From positions 1,116,001 through 1,180,000 of the forward strand of contig NZ_JASZYK010000001.1 of NCBI RefSeq assembly GCF_030317035.1: a stretch of 64,000 nucleotides of DNA, in the 5' to 3' direction. Source of the DNA: Variovorax sp. J22G73 (lineage in GTDB: Bacteria; Pseudomonadota; Gammaproteobacteria; Burkholderiales; Burkholderiaceae_C). A program made the position numbers and the translations under genes. Below the pieces are notes generated by a model. That model was not told where the DNA came from, did not search any database, and was given only the letters and a program-made list of their open reading frames with translations. Of this stretch, positions 30,810-45,578 are shown one piece after another; position 1 is the stretch's first letter, and every line of letters starts with the position of its first letter.

Positions 30810-30825
30810 CGGACAAGCTGGTCCG
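30810..30825. promoter_or_regulatory. Inverted repeat in MFS/LysR divergent region
   Basis: CGGAC-N6-GTCCG, a perfect 5-bp dyad 15 bases before the LysR ATG and 60 before the MFS start. Position fits a LysR autoregulatory site, but arm length is short and it could be chance in high-GC DNA. Confidence 0.4.
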
Positions 30826-30840
30826 CAATGGAGCATTCGC

Positions 30841-31731
30841 ATGGACAGCCTCGGCGGCTTCACCGTCTTCATCCAGGTCGCCGAAACGCGCAGTTTCGTC
30901 ACCGCCGGCCGCGCGCTGGGCGTGTCCGCATCCGCCGTGGGCAAGCGCGTGGCGCGGCTCGAAGAGCGCCTGGGCGTGCGGCTGTTCCACCGCAGCACGC
31001 GCAGCATCACGCTCACCGCCGAGGGCACGCTGTTCTTGGCGCGCAGCCGCCGGGTGCTGGCCGAGATCGAGGCGGCCGAGCAGGAGCTGTCGCACTCGGC
31101 CGGCGCGCCGCGCGGCAAGCTGCGCGTGAGCCTGCCGCTGGTCAGCTCGCTGGTGCTGCCGGTGCTGGCCGACTTCATGCGCGAGCACCCGGCCATCGAG
31201 CTCGACCTCGACTTCAGCGACCGGCTGGTCGACGTCATCGAGGAAGGTTTCGACGCCGTGGTGCGTACCGGCGAGCTGGCCGATTCACGGCTCTCGGCCC
31301 GGCGGCTGGGGGCGTTCTCGCAGCTGCTGGTCGCCTCGCCTGACTACCTGGAACGCCACGGCACGCCTGCGTCGCTGGCCGACCTGGCCGGGCACACCTG
31401 CCTGCACTACCGCTATCCCGCCACAGGCAAGGTGGAGGTCTGGCCGCTGCTGCCCATGCCCGATGGCAGCGAATGCCGGCCGCCGGTGTCCATGGTCTGC
31501 AACAACATGGAAACCCGGCTGTGCTTCGCGCAGCGGGGCCGCGGCATCGCCTGCCTGCCGGACTTCAGCGTGCGCGAGGCGCTGGCCGCGGGCCGGCTGC
31601 GCAGCGTGCTGGCCGGGCATGTGCGCCCGCACAGCATCGGGGTGGGCGTGCTGTGGCCCTCAGGGCGGCATCCGTCGCCCAAGCTGCGGGAGTTCATCGA
31701 TTTCCTGGGCGCGCACCTGGCCATGCCGTGA
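30841..31731 (+). CDS. LysR family transcriptional regulator
   Basis: 296 residues. Winged helix-turn-helix at the start: FTVFIQVAETRSFVTAGRALGVSASAVGKRVARLEERLGVRLFHRSTRSITLTAEG (about 7-62). The effector-binding domain follows (LVSSLVLPVLADFMREHPAIELDLDFSDR..., about 90-295), with the AaeR/DmlR-like end RGRGIACLPDFSVREALAAGRL. Divergent from the AraJ-like exporter, which is its probable target. Confidence 0.9.
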   Translation: MDSLGGFTVFIQVAETRSFVTAGRALGVSASAVGKRVARLEERLGVRLFHRSTRSITLTAEGTLFLARSRRVLAEIEAAEQELSHSAGAPRGKLRVSLPLVSSLVLPVLADFMREHPAIELDLDFSDRLVDVIEEGFDAVVRTGELADSRLSARRLGAFSQLLVASPDYLERHGTPASLADLAGHTCLHYRYPATGKVEVWPLLPMPDGSECRPPVSMVCNNMETRLCFAQRGRGIACLPDFSVREALAAGRLRSVLAGHVRPHSIGVGVLWPSGRHPSPKLREFIDFLGAHLAMP

Positions 31732-31829
31732 GGCGCGCCGGAGTGCGCTGAAGCGGGGGGCGGACGTTCCCCGGACTTTCCTGTATGGGTATCCAGTCAT
31801 TTCCCGGCCACTGACTACAATCCGCCCCC

Positions 31830-33827
<1,998 letters not shown>

Positions 33828-33841
33828 GCCCTCCACCACGC

Positions 33842-34843
33842 ATGTCAGCTTTCAAGCGTTCGTTGCTATTGGCCCCCGTGGCACTTCTGCTGCTCGCGCA
33901 GCAGGGGCTGGCGCGCGCCGCTGACGTCTACGGCTACGTCGACAGCAAGGGCATCGCGCACTTCGCGGCCGAGAAGGTCGACGAGCGCTACGAGGTGTTC
34001 TTTCGCGGCGGGCAGAGCTTCGACACCGCGAAGGGGCTCTCTCCGCTCGGTAAATTGGGCCGCAAGGCCGACGGCAAGGTGTCGCCCGCCTCGCAGACCC
34101 TGCTCGCCATGTTCGAGGCCTCGCCCAGCTACAAGGTCGCCAAGAGCGCGCTGCGCGACGCATCGAACAAGCACGACATCGACTACGAACTGCTGCAGGC
34201 GCTGATCGCCACCGAGTCGGGCTTCGACGCCCAGGCCGTGTCGCCCAAGGGCGCGATGGGGCTCATGCAGCTCATGCCCGCCACCGCGCAGCGCTACGGC
34301 GTGGCCGCGGACAAGCGCACCACCATCGAGAAGAAGCTGTTCGACCCGCGCATCAACATCGCCGCCGGCTCGCGCTACCTGCGCGACCTGATCGCGATGT
34401 TTCCCGGGCAGATCGAGCTGGCGCTGGCTGCCTACAACGCGGGCGAGGGCGCCGTGCAGCGGGCAGGCAACAAGATTCCGAACTACAAGGAAACGCAGAA
34501 CTACGTGCAGACCGTGCTGCAGCTGTATGCGTACCTGAAGCCGGGCGTCAGCGGGCGCATCGGCGGCGGCACGGTGGGCGGCAAGTCGCCAGGGCGCATC
34601 CGCATGGAGATGGGCGGCGCCGTCGGCCGCGGCAACATGCCCGACCGGCCGTGGATGCCGCTGGCCCCGGCGCGGTCCACCAATTCCTCGAATTCGCCAG
34701 CCTCCCCAACTTCACCAACGCCGTCCTCTGCCCCCGCCTTGCCCGCGGTGCCCGATGCCGCCAGCGTGCCGACCTCTCCCTTCATGCCCGAAGTGCCCGT
34801 CTCGTCCTCGACAGGCTCGCCTTCGGTGCCCATGACCGAATAA
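33842..34843 (+). CDS. Lytic transglycosylase (SLT family), exported
   Basis: 333 residues, starting 14 bases after parE. Signal peptide [27 protein letters not shown], a DUF4124-like stretch [29 protein letters not shown], then the SLT domain: [42 protein letters not shown] (catalytic Glu in ATESGF, about 123), [11 protein letters not shown] and [17 protein letters not shown]. The C-terminal 85 residues are a Ser/Pro/Thr-rich tail. It cleaves peptidoglycan in the periplasm to anhydro-muropeptides. Sitting between parE and parC is notable. Confidence 0.92.
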   Translation: MSAFKRSLLLAPVALLLLAQQGLARAADVYGYVDSKGIAHFAAEKVDERYEVFFRGGQSFDTAKGLSPLGKLGRKADGKVSPASQTLLAMFEASPSYKVAKSALRDASNKHDIDYELLQALIATESGFDAQAVSPKGAMGLMQLMPATAQRYGVAADKRTTIEKKLFDPRINIAAGSRYLRDLIAMFPGQIELALAAYNAGEGAVQRAGNKIPNYKETQNYVQTVLQLYAYLKPGVSGRIGGGTVGGKSPGRIRMEMGGAVGRGNMPDRPWMPLAPARSTNSSNSPASPTSPTPSSAPALPAVPDAASVPTSPFMPEVPVSSSTGSPSVPMTE

Positions 34844-34877
34844 ACAAGCAACCGAAATCTTCCGAGAACGACAGACG

Positions 34878-37297
<2,420 letters not shown>

Positions 37298-37298
<1 letters not shown>

Positions 37299-37489
37299 TG
37301 GGCGGCATCGACGTCAGCGTCATCGGCCTGTTCATCGCCGTGGTCACCGGCCTCGGCAGCTATGTGCTGGGCAAGCGCATGCGCGAGAAGCGGGCCGCGA
37401 AGAAGCGCGAGAAGGAGCGCATCGCCTCGCAGGCCAACGAGACGCGGCAGGTGCGCCGCGCCCGCGAGCGCAAGGAGCGCGGCGGGTAA
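37298..37489 (+). CDS. 63-residue basic membrane-anchored protein
   Basis: The ATG shares one base with the parC stop (TGATG), so translation is coupled. One N-terminal transmembrane helix (IGLFIAVVTGLGSYVLG, about 8-24), then a strongly basic tail full of Arg/Lys/Glu (KRMREKRAAKKREKER, about 25-40, and RQVRRARERKERGG). No family recognised. Likely an inner-membrane protein with a positively charged cytoplasmic tail that could touch nucleic acid or phospholipid; this is inference. Confidence 0.72.
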
Positions 37490-37545
37490 GCACACCGGGC
37501 CAGGCGGCGTCGCGAAGTGGCGCCATTCGCCACGTTGCCACGCCG

Positions 37546-37584
37546 CCCGCCTCCTACCTCCCGCCTCCTACCTCCCGCCTACTT
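37546..37584. repeat. 14-bp tandem repeat at the 3' end of the Bug gene
   Basis: CCCGCCTCCTACCT twice in a row (37546-37573), then a partial third copy (CCCGCCTACTT). The third copy overlaps the TAG stop of the leftward Bug gene and can form a CCCGC/GCGGG hairpin, so the repeat lies where that message ends. Confidence 0.6.
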
Positions 37585-38568
37585 GCGGGACAGGCCCAGC
37601 GCGTCGAGGATCTCCTTCTCGCGCTTCATCGCATCCACCGCGAACGCGCGGTAGTCCTTCGCGCTCATGTAGGCCGGCTCCATCTCGTAGCGGGCCAGCG
37701 TCTCCCTGAACTCCTTCGTTTCCATCGCCTGCTTGAACGCGTCGTGCAGCCGGGCGGCAATGGCGGGGTCGAGCCCCCTGGGGCCCACCAGCCCCCAGGG
37801 CGAGGTCTGCACGATGTTCGCGCCGCTCTCCTTCAGCGTGGGCACCTCGGGGTAGCGCGCCATGCGCTTGTCGCCCCACACGGCAATCAGCCGCAGCTTG
37901 CCGGCGTCCACATAGGGCACGAACGCCGATGTTTCCGCGGCCGAGTCGACCTGGCCGCCCACGATGGCCTGCAGCGATTCGGCGCTGCCCTTGTACGGAA
38001 TGTGGTTGAGCTCGATCTTGTACAGCCGCGAGAGCTGCTCCATCGTCAGGTGGTTGGTGGTGGCGATGCCGGGCGTGCTGTAGGTCAGCTTGCCGGGGTT
38101 GGCCCTGGCCTGCGCCACGTAGTCCTTCAAGGTCCTGATGGGCGAGCTCGCCGGCACGACGATGCCGAAGGCATAGCCGGTCAGCCCGATCACGTAGCTC
38201 AGGTCCTTGGCCGGGTCCCACTTGATGTCGTTGGTGTAGGGCAGCCGGTACACGCCGGCCGAGGCGATGGCCAGCGTGTAGCCGTCCGGCGCGGCCGATT
38301 GCAGGCTTTGCGCCGGCATGGTGCCGCCCACGCCGGGCTTGTTCTCGATGACGATGGGCTGCTTGAGGATGGCGCCCGCCTTCTCGGCGAGCACGCGCAT
38401 CGGCGCATCGGTGGAGCCGCCCGGCGCGAAGCCGATCATGATCCGGATGGGCCGCGAGGGATAGGCGCCCGGCTTCTCCTGCGCAAGCGCCTGCGAGGCG
38501 CAGACGGCGGCGATGCCGCACAGCGTGAAGGCGAGGGCGCGACGGGTGTAAGTGGCAAGGTGGTGCAT
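37579..38568 (-). CDS. Bug family (TctC) periplasmic substrate-binding protein
   Basis: 329 residues from ATG 38568, which gives a clean signal peptide (MHHLATYTRRALAFTLCGIA...ALA|QEKPG). An ATG at 38595 overlaps the ligase stop by four bases (ATGA) and is possible. Bug motifs: YPSRPIRIMIGFAPGGSTDAPMRVLAEKAG, LNHIPYKGSAESLQAIVGGQ and TSPWGLVGPRGLDPAI. It is encoded directly after an acyl-CoA ligase, so its ligand is probably a carboxylic acid that the ligase then activates. No TTT permease is linked. Confidence 0.9.
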   Translation of the reverse strand: MHHLATYTRRALAFTLCGIAAVCASQALAQEKPGAYPSRPIRIMIGFAPGGSTDAPMRVLAEKAGAILKQPIVIENKPGVGGTMPAQSLQSAAPDGYTLAIASAGVYRLPYTNDIKWDPAKDLSYVIGLTGYAFGIVVPASSPIRTLKDYVAQARANPGKLTYSTPGIATTNHLTMEQLSRLYKIELNHIPYKGSAESLQAIVGGQVDSAAETSAFVPYVDAGKLRLIAVWGDKRMARYPEVPTLKESGANIVQTSPWGLVGPRGLDPAIAARLHDAFKQAMETKEFRETLARYEMEPAYMSAKDYRAFAVDAMKREKEILDALGLSRK

Positions 38569-38591
38569 GGGTGTTCCGAAGCTGGGCGTGG

Positions 38592-40220
38592 TCATGAAGC
38601 GGTGTGCAGCGGCGTTTGCGCGAGCGTTTTCAGCACGCCCTTGAGCACCTTGCCGTTGGGCGCGGAAGGCAGTGCCGCCATCGCGCGGATCTCGCCGGGC
38701 TGCTTGTAGGGCGACAGGTGCGCGCGCAGGTGGGCGCGCAGCAGTGCGTCGTCGATGGCGATGCCTTCCCGGGTCTCGATGAAGGCCACGATCTCCTCGT
38801 TGTGCCCCGCCTCGCGCCCGACGACCGCCGACTGCACCACGCCCGGGTACGCGTTCAGCACCTGCTCCACCTCGAGCGGGTAGACGTTGAAGCCTGAGCG
38901 GATGATCAGCTCCTTGGTGCGCCCCGAGATGAACAGCGCGCCGTCCGCGTCGATGCGCGCAAGGTCGCCGGTGTTGAACCAGCCCGCCGCGTCGATTACC
39001 GCCGCGGTGAGTTCGGGGCTGCGGTAGTAGCCCTTCATCACGCCGGGCCCGCGCACCCACAGCTCACCGACTTCGCCGGGGCCGGCACTGACACCGGTAC
39101 CGGCCCCCGCCACGCCGTCCCCTGCGTTCACCACTCGCACTTGCGCCTGCACGCGCGGAATGAGAACGCCGACGGCGCAGTCCTCGCGCGGCGCGTCCAG
39201 CCGCGTCTGCGCGACGGTGGGGCCGGTTTCGGTCAGGCCATAGCCGTTGTGCAGCGGCAGCCCGAATGCCTGCTCGACCTCGGCCTTCAGGCGGGGCGTG
39301 AGCGGCGAGCCGGCCACGGTGATCAGGCGCAGGGCTGGCGCCTCGATGGCCACCCCACCTCGGTCGCTATCCCCGTTCTTGCCGTTCTTGCCGTCATGGC
39401 CACTCTTGCGCGCCCACTCCAGCAGGCGCGCGAACAGCGCCGGTACGCCGGTGAACACGGTCACCCCGTCGCGCTGCAGCGCCCTGGCCGCGTTCTCCGG
39501 CGCGAAGCGCGGCTCCAGCAGCAGCGCCGCGCCCGCGCACATCGCACCGAGGAACTGCGTCGACAGGCCCACCACATGCGCCATCGGCAGCACGCCGTAG
39601 ACCACGTCGCGCGGCCCGAGCCGGCGCAGGTCGCGCGCGGCGGTGGCCACGAACATCAGGTTGGCGTGCGTCAGCATCACGCCCTTGGGCGCGCCCGTGG
39701 TGCCCGAGGTGTAGACCATGGCCGCCACCTGCGCTGCCGGGTCGGCCTCGCAGGGCTCGGGCTGCGTGCTTTCAGAGAGCGGGCCGATGGCGACCTCGCC
39801 CAGCTCGCCCAGCTCGCCCGCCAAGTGCGAGGCCCCGTGCCGCTGCGCATGGCCGCGCGCCTCGGGCGAGACGTGGCACAGGTAAAGAACGCGACGAGCC
39901 CCGGCGTGCGCGATGAACGCGTCGATCTCCCGCGCGGACAGGCGTGCATTCACCGCGACGGTCCATGCGTCGAGCTTGCTCAGCGCCAGGAAGACGACGC
40001 ACAGTGCCGCGCAGTTCTCCCCGACGATGAGCACGCGGTCGCCCGCACGCACGCCCGCTTGCGCAAGCCGCCGCGCGGTGGCGTCCATCTGCGCGCCGAG
40101 CTCGCCATAGCTCAGCGACACGCTGGCGTCGCGCAGCGCCAGCGCGTCGGGCTGGGCGGCGATCCAGGGGGACAGAAGGTGGTGCACCCGAAGGGGCGGG
40201 GTGTGTGTCTCGGTCGTCAT
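38592..40220 (-). CDS. AMP-dependent acyl-CoA synthetase/ligase
   Basis: 542 residues, ANL superfamily. P-loop MVYTSGTTGAPKGVMLTHANL (about 170-190), acyl/adenine motif NGYGLTETGPT, Asp in GWFNTGDLARIDADGALFISGRTKELIIRSGFNVYP, and the catalytic Lys in LPSAPNGKVLKGVLK near the end. It activates a carboxylic acid to its CoA thioester via an acyl-AMP. The size and sequence fit a medium-chain or aryl-acid ligase. A Gly/Lys/Asn/Asp-rich loop from a 9-bp repeat lies at about 277-287. Divergent from the SDR gene across 293 bases that hold two copies of an 18-bp motif. Confidence 0.88.
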   Translation of the reverse strand: MTTETHTPPLRVHHLLSPWIAAQPDALALRDASVSLSYGELGAQMDATARRLAQAGVRAGDRVLIVGENCAALCVVFLALSKLDAWTVAVNARLSAREIDAFIAHAGARRVLYLCHVSPEARGHAQRHGASHLAGELGELGEVAIGPLSESTQPEPCEADPAAQVAAMVYTSGTTGAPKGVMLTHANLMFVATAARDLRRLGPRDVVYGVLPMAHVVGLSTQFLGAMCAGAALLLEPRFAPENAARALQRDGVTVFTGVPALFARLLEWARKSGHDGKNGKNGDSDRGGVAIEAPALRLITVAGSPLTPRLKAEVEQAFGLPLHNGYGLTETGPTVAQTRLDAPREDCAVGVLIPRVQAQVRVVNAGDGVAGAGTGVSAGPGEVGELWVRGPGVMKGYYRSPELTAAVIDAAGWFNTGDLARIDADGALFISGRTKELIIRSGFNVYPLEVEQVLNAYPGVVQSAVVGREAGHNEEIVAFIETREGIAIDDALLRAHLRAHLSPYKQPGEIRAMAALPSAPNGKVLKGVLKTLAQTPLHTAS

Positions 40221-40288
40221 TGTTCGGTGGGTCCGGTGTTTCGAATGGCGGCGAGTCTATGAAGCAAGGGGTCTTCGGCGGCGGTTTT

Positions 40289-40306
40289 GAAAACTGCACT
40301 GCAGAA
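40289..40306 (-). promoter_or_regulatory. Probable IclR-family operator, copy 1
   Basis: Read on the minus strand this is TTCTGCAGTGCAGTTTTC. It matches the plus-strand site at 40394-40411 (TTCCGCAATGCAGTTTTC) at 16 of 18 positions. The core CTGCA-G-TGCAG is a perfect dyad. It lies about 70 bases upstream of the ligase start, facing the ligase-Bug operon. Confidence 0.65.
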
Positions 40307-40393
40307 CACAAAGCAGGGATTTCCCCAGTGAAAACACCGGCAATCCCGCCTCTCTCATTCGAGAAAAATCACAAACCGGCATGCAGCTTGAAG

Positions 40394-40411
40394 TTCCGCA
40401 ATGCAGTTTTC
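40394..40411 (+). promoter_or_regulatory. Probable IclR-family operator, copy 2
   Basis: TTCCGCAATGCAGTTTTC, the inverted counterpart of the site at 40289-40306. It lies about 100 bases upstream of the SDR start, facing the SDR-isomerase-NMO-IclR operon. TTCCGCA/TGCGGAA-like dyads are common targets of IclR regulators, and an iclR gene closes this operon. Confidence 0.65.
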
Positions 40412-40513
40412 AGTTCGGCCCGGCGTGCGCTGTTCGGCGGTGCGGCATCCCAGAATGAAGAGGCCGCGCCAAGCCGCGTGCGCATTCACAGACCGACCGA
40501 CGAAAGACACCGC

Positions 40514-42863
<2,350 letters not shown>

Positions 42864-42873
42864 AGTCGGGCGC

Positions 42874-43710
42874 ATGAAGCGCGCAGAAATCCACTCCAAG
42901 CGGGCGCTCGGCGAGTACGAAGACGCCGTGCCCAAGGTCAACGCCAAGGAAGACCGGCACTTCGTGACCGCCCTGGCGCGCGGGCTGCAGGTGCTGCAGT
43001 GCTTCGCCTCGGGCGAAGAGCGGCTGGGCAACCAGGAGCTGGCCGAGCGCTGCGGGCTGCCCAAGTCCACGGTCACGCGGCTGACCTACACGCTGACCAA
43101 GCTGGGCTTCCTGCACCACGTGGCGGAGTCGGGCCGCTACCGGCTCGGCATGGCCACGCTGACGCTGGGCGGCACCACGCTGTCGCGGCTCGATGCCAAG
43201 GAGGTGAGCCGTCCGCTCATGCAGCAGCTGGCCAACGACACCGGCTGCCTCATCGCGCTGGGCATGCGCGACGGCATGTCGATGCTCTACGTGGAAACCT
43301 GCCGCAGCGACTCGATCGTGACCATTCGGCTGAACATCGGCTCGCGCATTCCGCTGGCCACCACGGCCATGGGGCGGGCCTACCTGGCCGGTGCCAAGCC
43401 AGGCGCGCGCCGGGGGCTGGAGGAGCGCATTCGCACGCTCGACCTGGCGGGCTGGCCGCGCATCGAGCCGGGCATTCGCCAGGCCGTGAGCGAGATCGAC
43501 CAGTACGGCTGCTGCAGCTCCTTCGGCGACTGGCGCGGCGAGGTCAATGCCATTGCCTCGCCGCTGCGCGTGGGCAAGGGCATGCCGCTGATGGTGCTGA
43601 GCGCGGCGGGGCCGCGTTCGATGGCGCCGGAGGTTTTCATGCAGGACATTCGCCCGAAGCTGCTCGACACGGTGCGTGCCATCGAGCTGCACTTTCGCAA
43701 CCCGGCCTGA
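42874..43710 (+). CDS. IclR family transcriptional regulator
   Basis: 278 residues. Winged HTH in FVTALARGLQVLQCFASGEERLGNQELAERCGLPKSTVTRLTYTLTKLGFLHH (about 30-82), with the usual hydrophobic start. The IclR effector domain (about 105-275) has LPLATTAMGRAYLAG and EIDQYGCCSSFGDWRGEVNAIASPL. Starts ten bases after the NMO gene, so it is at the end of the operon it most likely controls. The duplicated 18-bp motif in the divergent region is its probable site. Confidence 0.92.
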   Translation: MKRAEIHSKRALGEYEDAVPKVNAKEDRHFVTALARGLQVLQCFASGEERLGNQELAERCGLPKSTVTRLTYTLTKLGFLHHVAESGRYRLGMATLTLGGTTLSRLDAKEVSRPLMQQLANDTGCLIALGMRDGMSMLYVETCRSDSIVTIRLNIGSRIPLATTAMGRAYLAGAKPGARRGLEERIRTLDLAGWPRIEPGIRQAVSEIDQYGCCSSFGDWRGEVNAIASPLRVGKGMPLMVLSAAGPRSMAPEVFMQDIRPKLLDTVRAIELHFRNPA

Positions 43711-43726
43711 GGCCTGGCGCGCCTGC

Positions 43727-44845
43727 TCAGTGCAGGCCCACCCACCAGCGCGTGTTGGTGCGCGCCTGCCCCACCGTGACCACCTCGCCGATCACCGGCG
43801 TGGCCAGCTCGATCTTCTTCGCCTCGGTGAGGTTGGCGATGCGGTCCAGCGGGTCGTGCCAGGTGTGGAAGGCAAGGTCGAAGGTGCTGTTGTGCACCGA
43901 GAAGAACACCTTGCCGCGCAGGTCTTCGAAGGCCTGCACGCTCTGCTCGGGCGTCATGTGCACGGCGGGCCACATGGCGTCGTAGGCGCCGTTTTCCATC
44001 AGCGCGATGTCGAAGCCGCCGAAGCGATCGCCGATCTGCTTGAAGCCGGGGAAGTAGCCCGAATCCCCGCTGTAGAAAATGCGCTGGTCGCCGCTTTGCA
44101 CCACCCACGAGGCCCACAGCGTGCGGTCGCGGTCGCCCAGCGTGCGGCCCGAGAAATGCTGCGCGGGCGTGGCGGTGAGCTTCACGCCGTCGTGTTCGGC
44201 GCCCTGCCACCAGTCGAGCTCGCTCACGCGCTCGGCCGGCACGCCCATCACCACCAGCCGCGAGCGCACGCCCAGCGGCACGAAGTAGTGCTGCACGCTC
44301 TTCGACAGGTACTCGATGGTGGCCAGGTCGAGGTGGTCGTAGTGGTCGTGCGAAAGAATCACGCCTTCGATGGGCGGCAGCTGCTCCAGCGCGATGGGCG
44401 GCTTGTGAAAGCGCTTGGGCCCGGCCCATTGCACCGGCGACACGCGCTCGCTGAACACGGGGTCGATGAGCCAGTACTTGCCGCGCAGCTTGAGCAGGTG
44501 CGACGAGTGGCCCAGCCGCACGACGTGGTTGGTGCCGGTGTCGAGCGCGTCGAGCGTGGCCCTGTCCAGCGGCTTCACGGGAATGGGGTCGACGGGCACG
44601 CTGTCGATCTTGCTGCCCACGATGAAGCGCGACCAGATGCGCCATGCGCTGGCCTGCGCAGGCAGGCCGGGGTTGGCCATGTTGTGGAAGCCGCCGTCCT
44701 TGAACTGGGGCGAGTTGTCGTAGCGCGCCTCGCCGCTGGCGGCGCTGCAGCCCGCCACGAAGGCGCAGCCGGCCGCGGCCAATGCGGTGCCGCGGCGCAG
44801 CAGTTGGGGCAGGTAGGAGCCTTGCGAGCCTGATTCATCAGCCAT
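43727..44845 (-). CDS. MBL-fold metallo-hydrolase, lipoprotein (NAPE-PLD / UlaG-like)
   Basis: 372 residues from ATG 44845. The leader has a lipobox (AAGCAFVAGC, lipid Cys about 33). Metal site: VRLGHSSHLLKLRGKYWLIDPVFSERVSPVQW, ILSHDHYDHLDLATIEYL, TPAQHFSGR, FYSGDSGYFPGFKQIGDRFGGFDIALMENGAYD and FFSVHNSTFDLAFHTWHDPLDR. This is the N-acylphosphatidylethanolamine phospholipase D-like branch of the MBL fold. Probably acts on a lipid-like or phosphodiester substrate at the envelope. Convergent with iclR. Confidence 0.85.
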   Translation of the reverse strand: MADESGSQGSYLPQLLRRGTALAAAGCAFVAGCSAASGEARYDNSPQFKDGGFHNMANPGLPAQASAWRIWSRFIVGSKIDSVPVDPIPVKPLDRATLDALDTGTNHVVRLGHSSHLLKLRGKYWLIDPVFSERVSPVQWAGPKRFHKPPIALEQLPPIEGVILSHDHYDHLDLATIEYLSKSVQHYFVPLGVRSRLVVMGVPAERVSELDWWQGAEHDGVKLTATPAQHFSGRTLGDRDRTLWASWVVQSGDQRIFYSGDSGYFPGFKQIGDRFGGFDIALMENGAYDAMWPAVHMTPEQSVQAFEDLRGKVFFSVHNSTFDLAFHTWHDPLDRIANLTEAKKIELATPVIGEVVTVGQARTNTRWWVGLH

Positions 44846-45035
44846 GGGAGCGCCTTCTTGATTGTGTTTGTCGGATGGCCGGAGATTAGCCATGGCAGGC
44901 GTTTCAATGGTTTCAGCGGCAGAAACATTCGCGGGGGAGGGCTTTTGTTCTTTTGTTTTTGTTCCTTGGCTTTTGGTGCGGCTGTCCGGGGTGCCCCCTG
45001 TACAGCGCGTGCGATCAGGCCGCTACGATGGCGCC

Positions 45036-45572
45036 ATGAAAACTGCCGTACTCGTCATCGATGTGCAACGCGGTCTCTGCGATGACCCGCCGCGCCCCCA
45101 TGAAGCCGAAGCCGTGATGCAACGCATCAACGCGCTCACCGGGCGGGCCCGCGCAAGCGGCGTGCCGGTGGCCTTCATCCAGCATGAGAACGCGGTCGAC
45201 CTGGAGTTCGACTCCGAGCGCTGGCAGCTCGCCAGCGCGCTGGACACCGATTCGCGCGACGCGAAGATCCGCAAGACCACGCCCGACTCCTTCCTGCGCA
45301 CGCCGCTGGAAGCCTGGCTCGCGCAGCACGGCGTGAAGCGCGTGGTGGTCTGCGGCTATTCGTCGGAGTTCTGCGTGGACACCACCACGCGCCGCGCCGC
45401 CGCGCTGGGCTACGAAGTGGTGCTGGCGGCCGACGCGCACACCTCGCACGACAAGGTGCACGCCACGGGCGCGCAGATACGCGCGCACCACAACGCCACG
45501 CTGTCGGACATCACCAGCTTCGGGGTGCCGATTCGCGCGGTGCCCGCCGCCGACATCGTGCTGAGCGACTGA
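45036..45572 (+). CDS. Isochorismatase family cysteine hydrolase
   Basis: 178 residues. The catalytic triad is visible: Asp in VLVIDVQRGLCD (about 9), Lys in KIRKTTPDSFLRTPLEAWL (about 83), Cys in VVCGYSSEFCVDTTTRRAAALGYEVVLAADAHT (about 116). Hydrolyses an amide or vinyl-ether bond; nicotinamidase-like and other activities are possible in this family. Upstream are 190 bases without a gene, and I see no clear promoter there. Stops five bases from the convergent aldo/keto reductase. Confidence 0.9.
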   Translation: MKTAVLVIDVQRGLCDDPPRPHEAEAVMQRINALTGRARASGVPVAFIQHENAVDLEFDSERWQLASALDTDSRDAKIRKTTPDSFLRTPLEAWLAQHGVKRVVVCGYSSEFCVDTTTRRAAALGYEVVLAADAHTSHDKVHATGAQIRAHHNATLSDITSFGVPIRAVPAADIVLSD

Positions 45573-45578
45573 GCTTCT

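Noticed and set aside
31781..31796. Possible third LexA box (CTGT-N8-CCAG) upstream of parE
   Set aside because: Seven of eight key bases match, but the right half-site is broken and parE is not a known SOS gene. Not counted without binding data.
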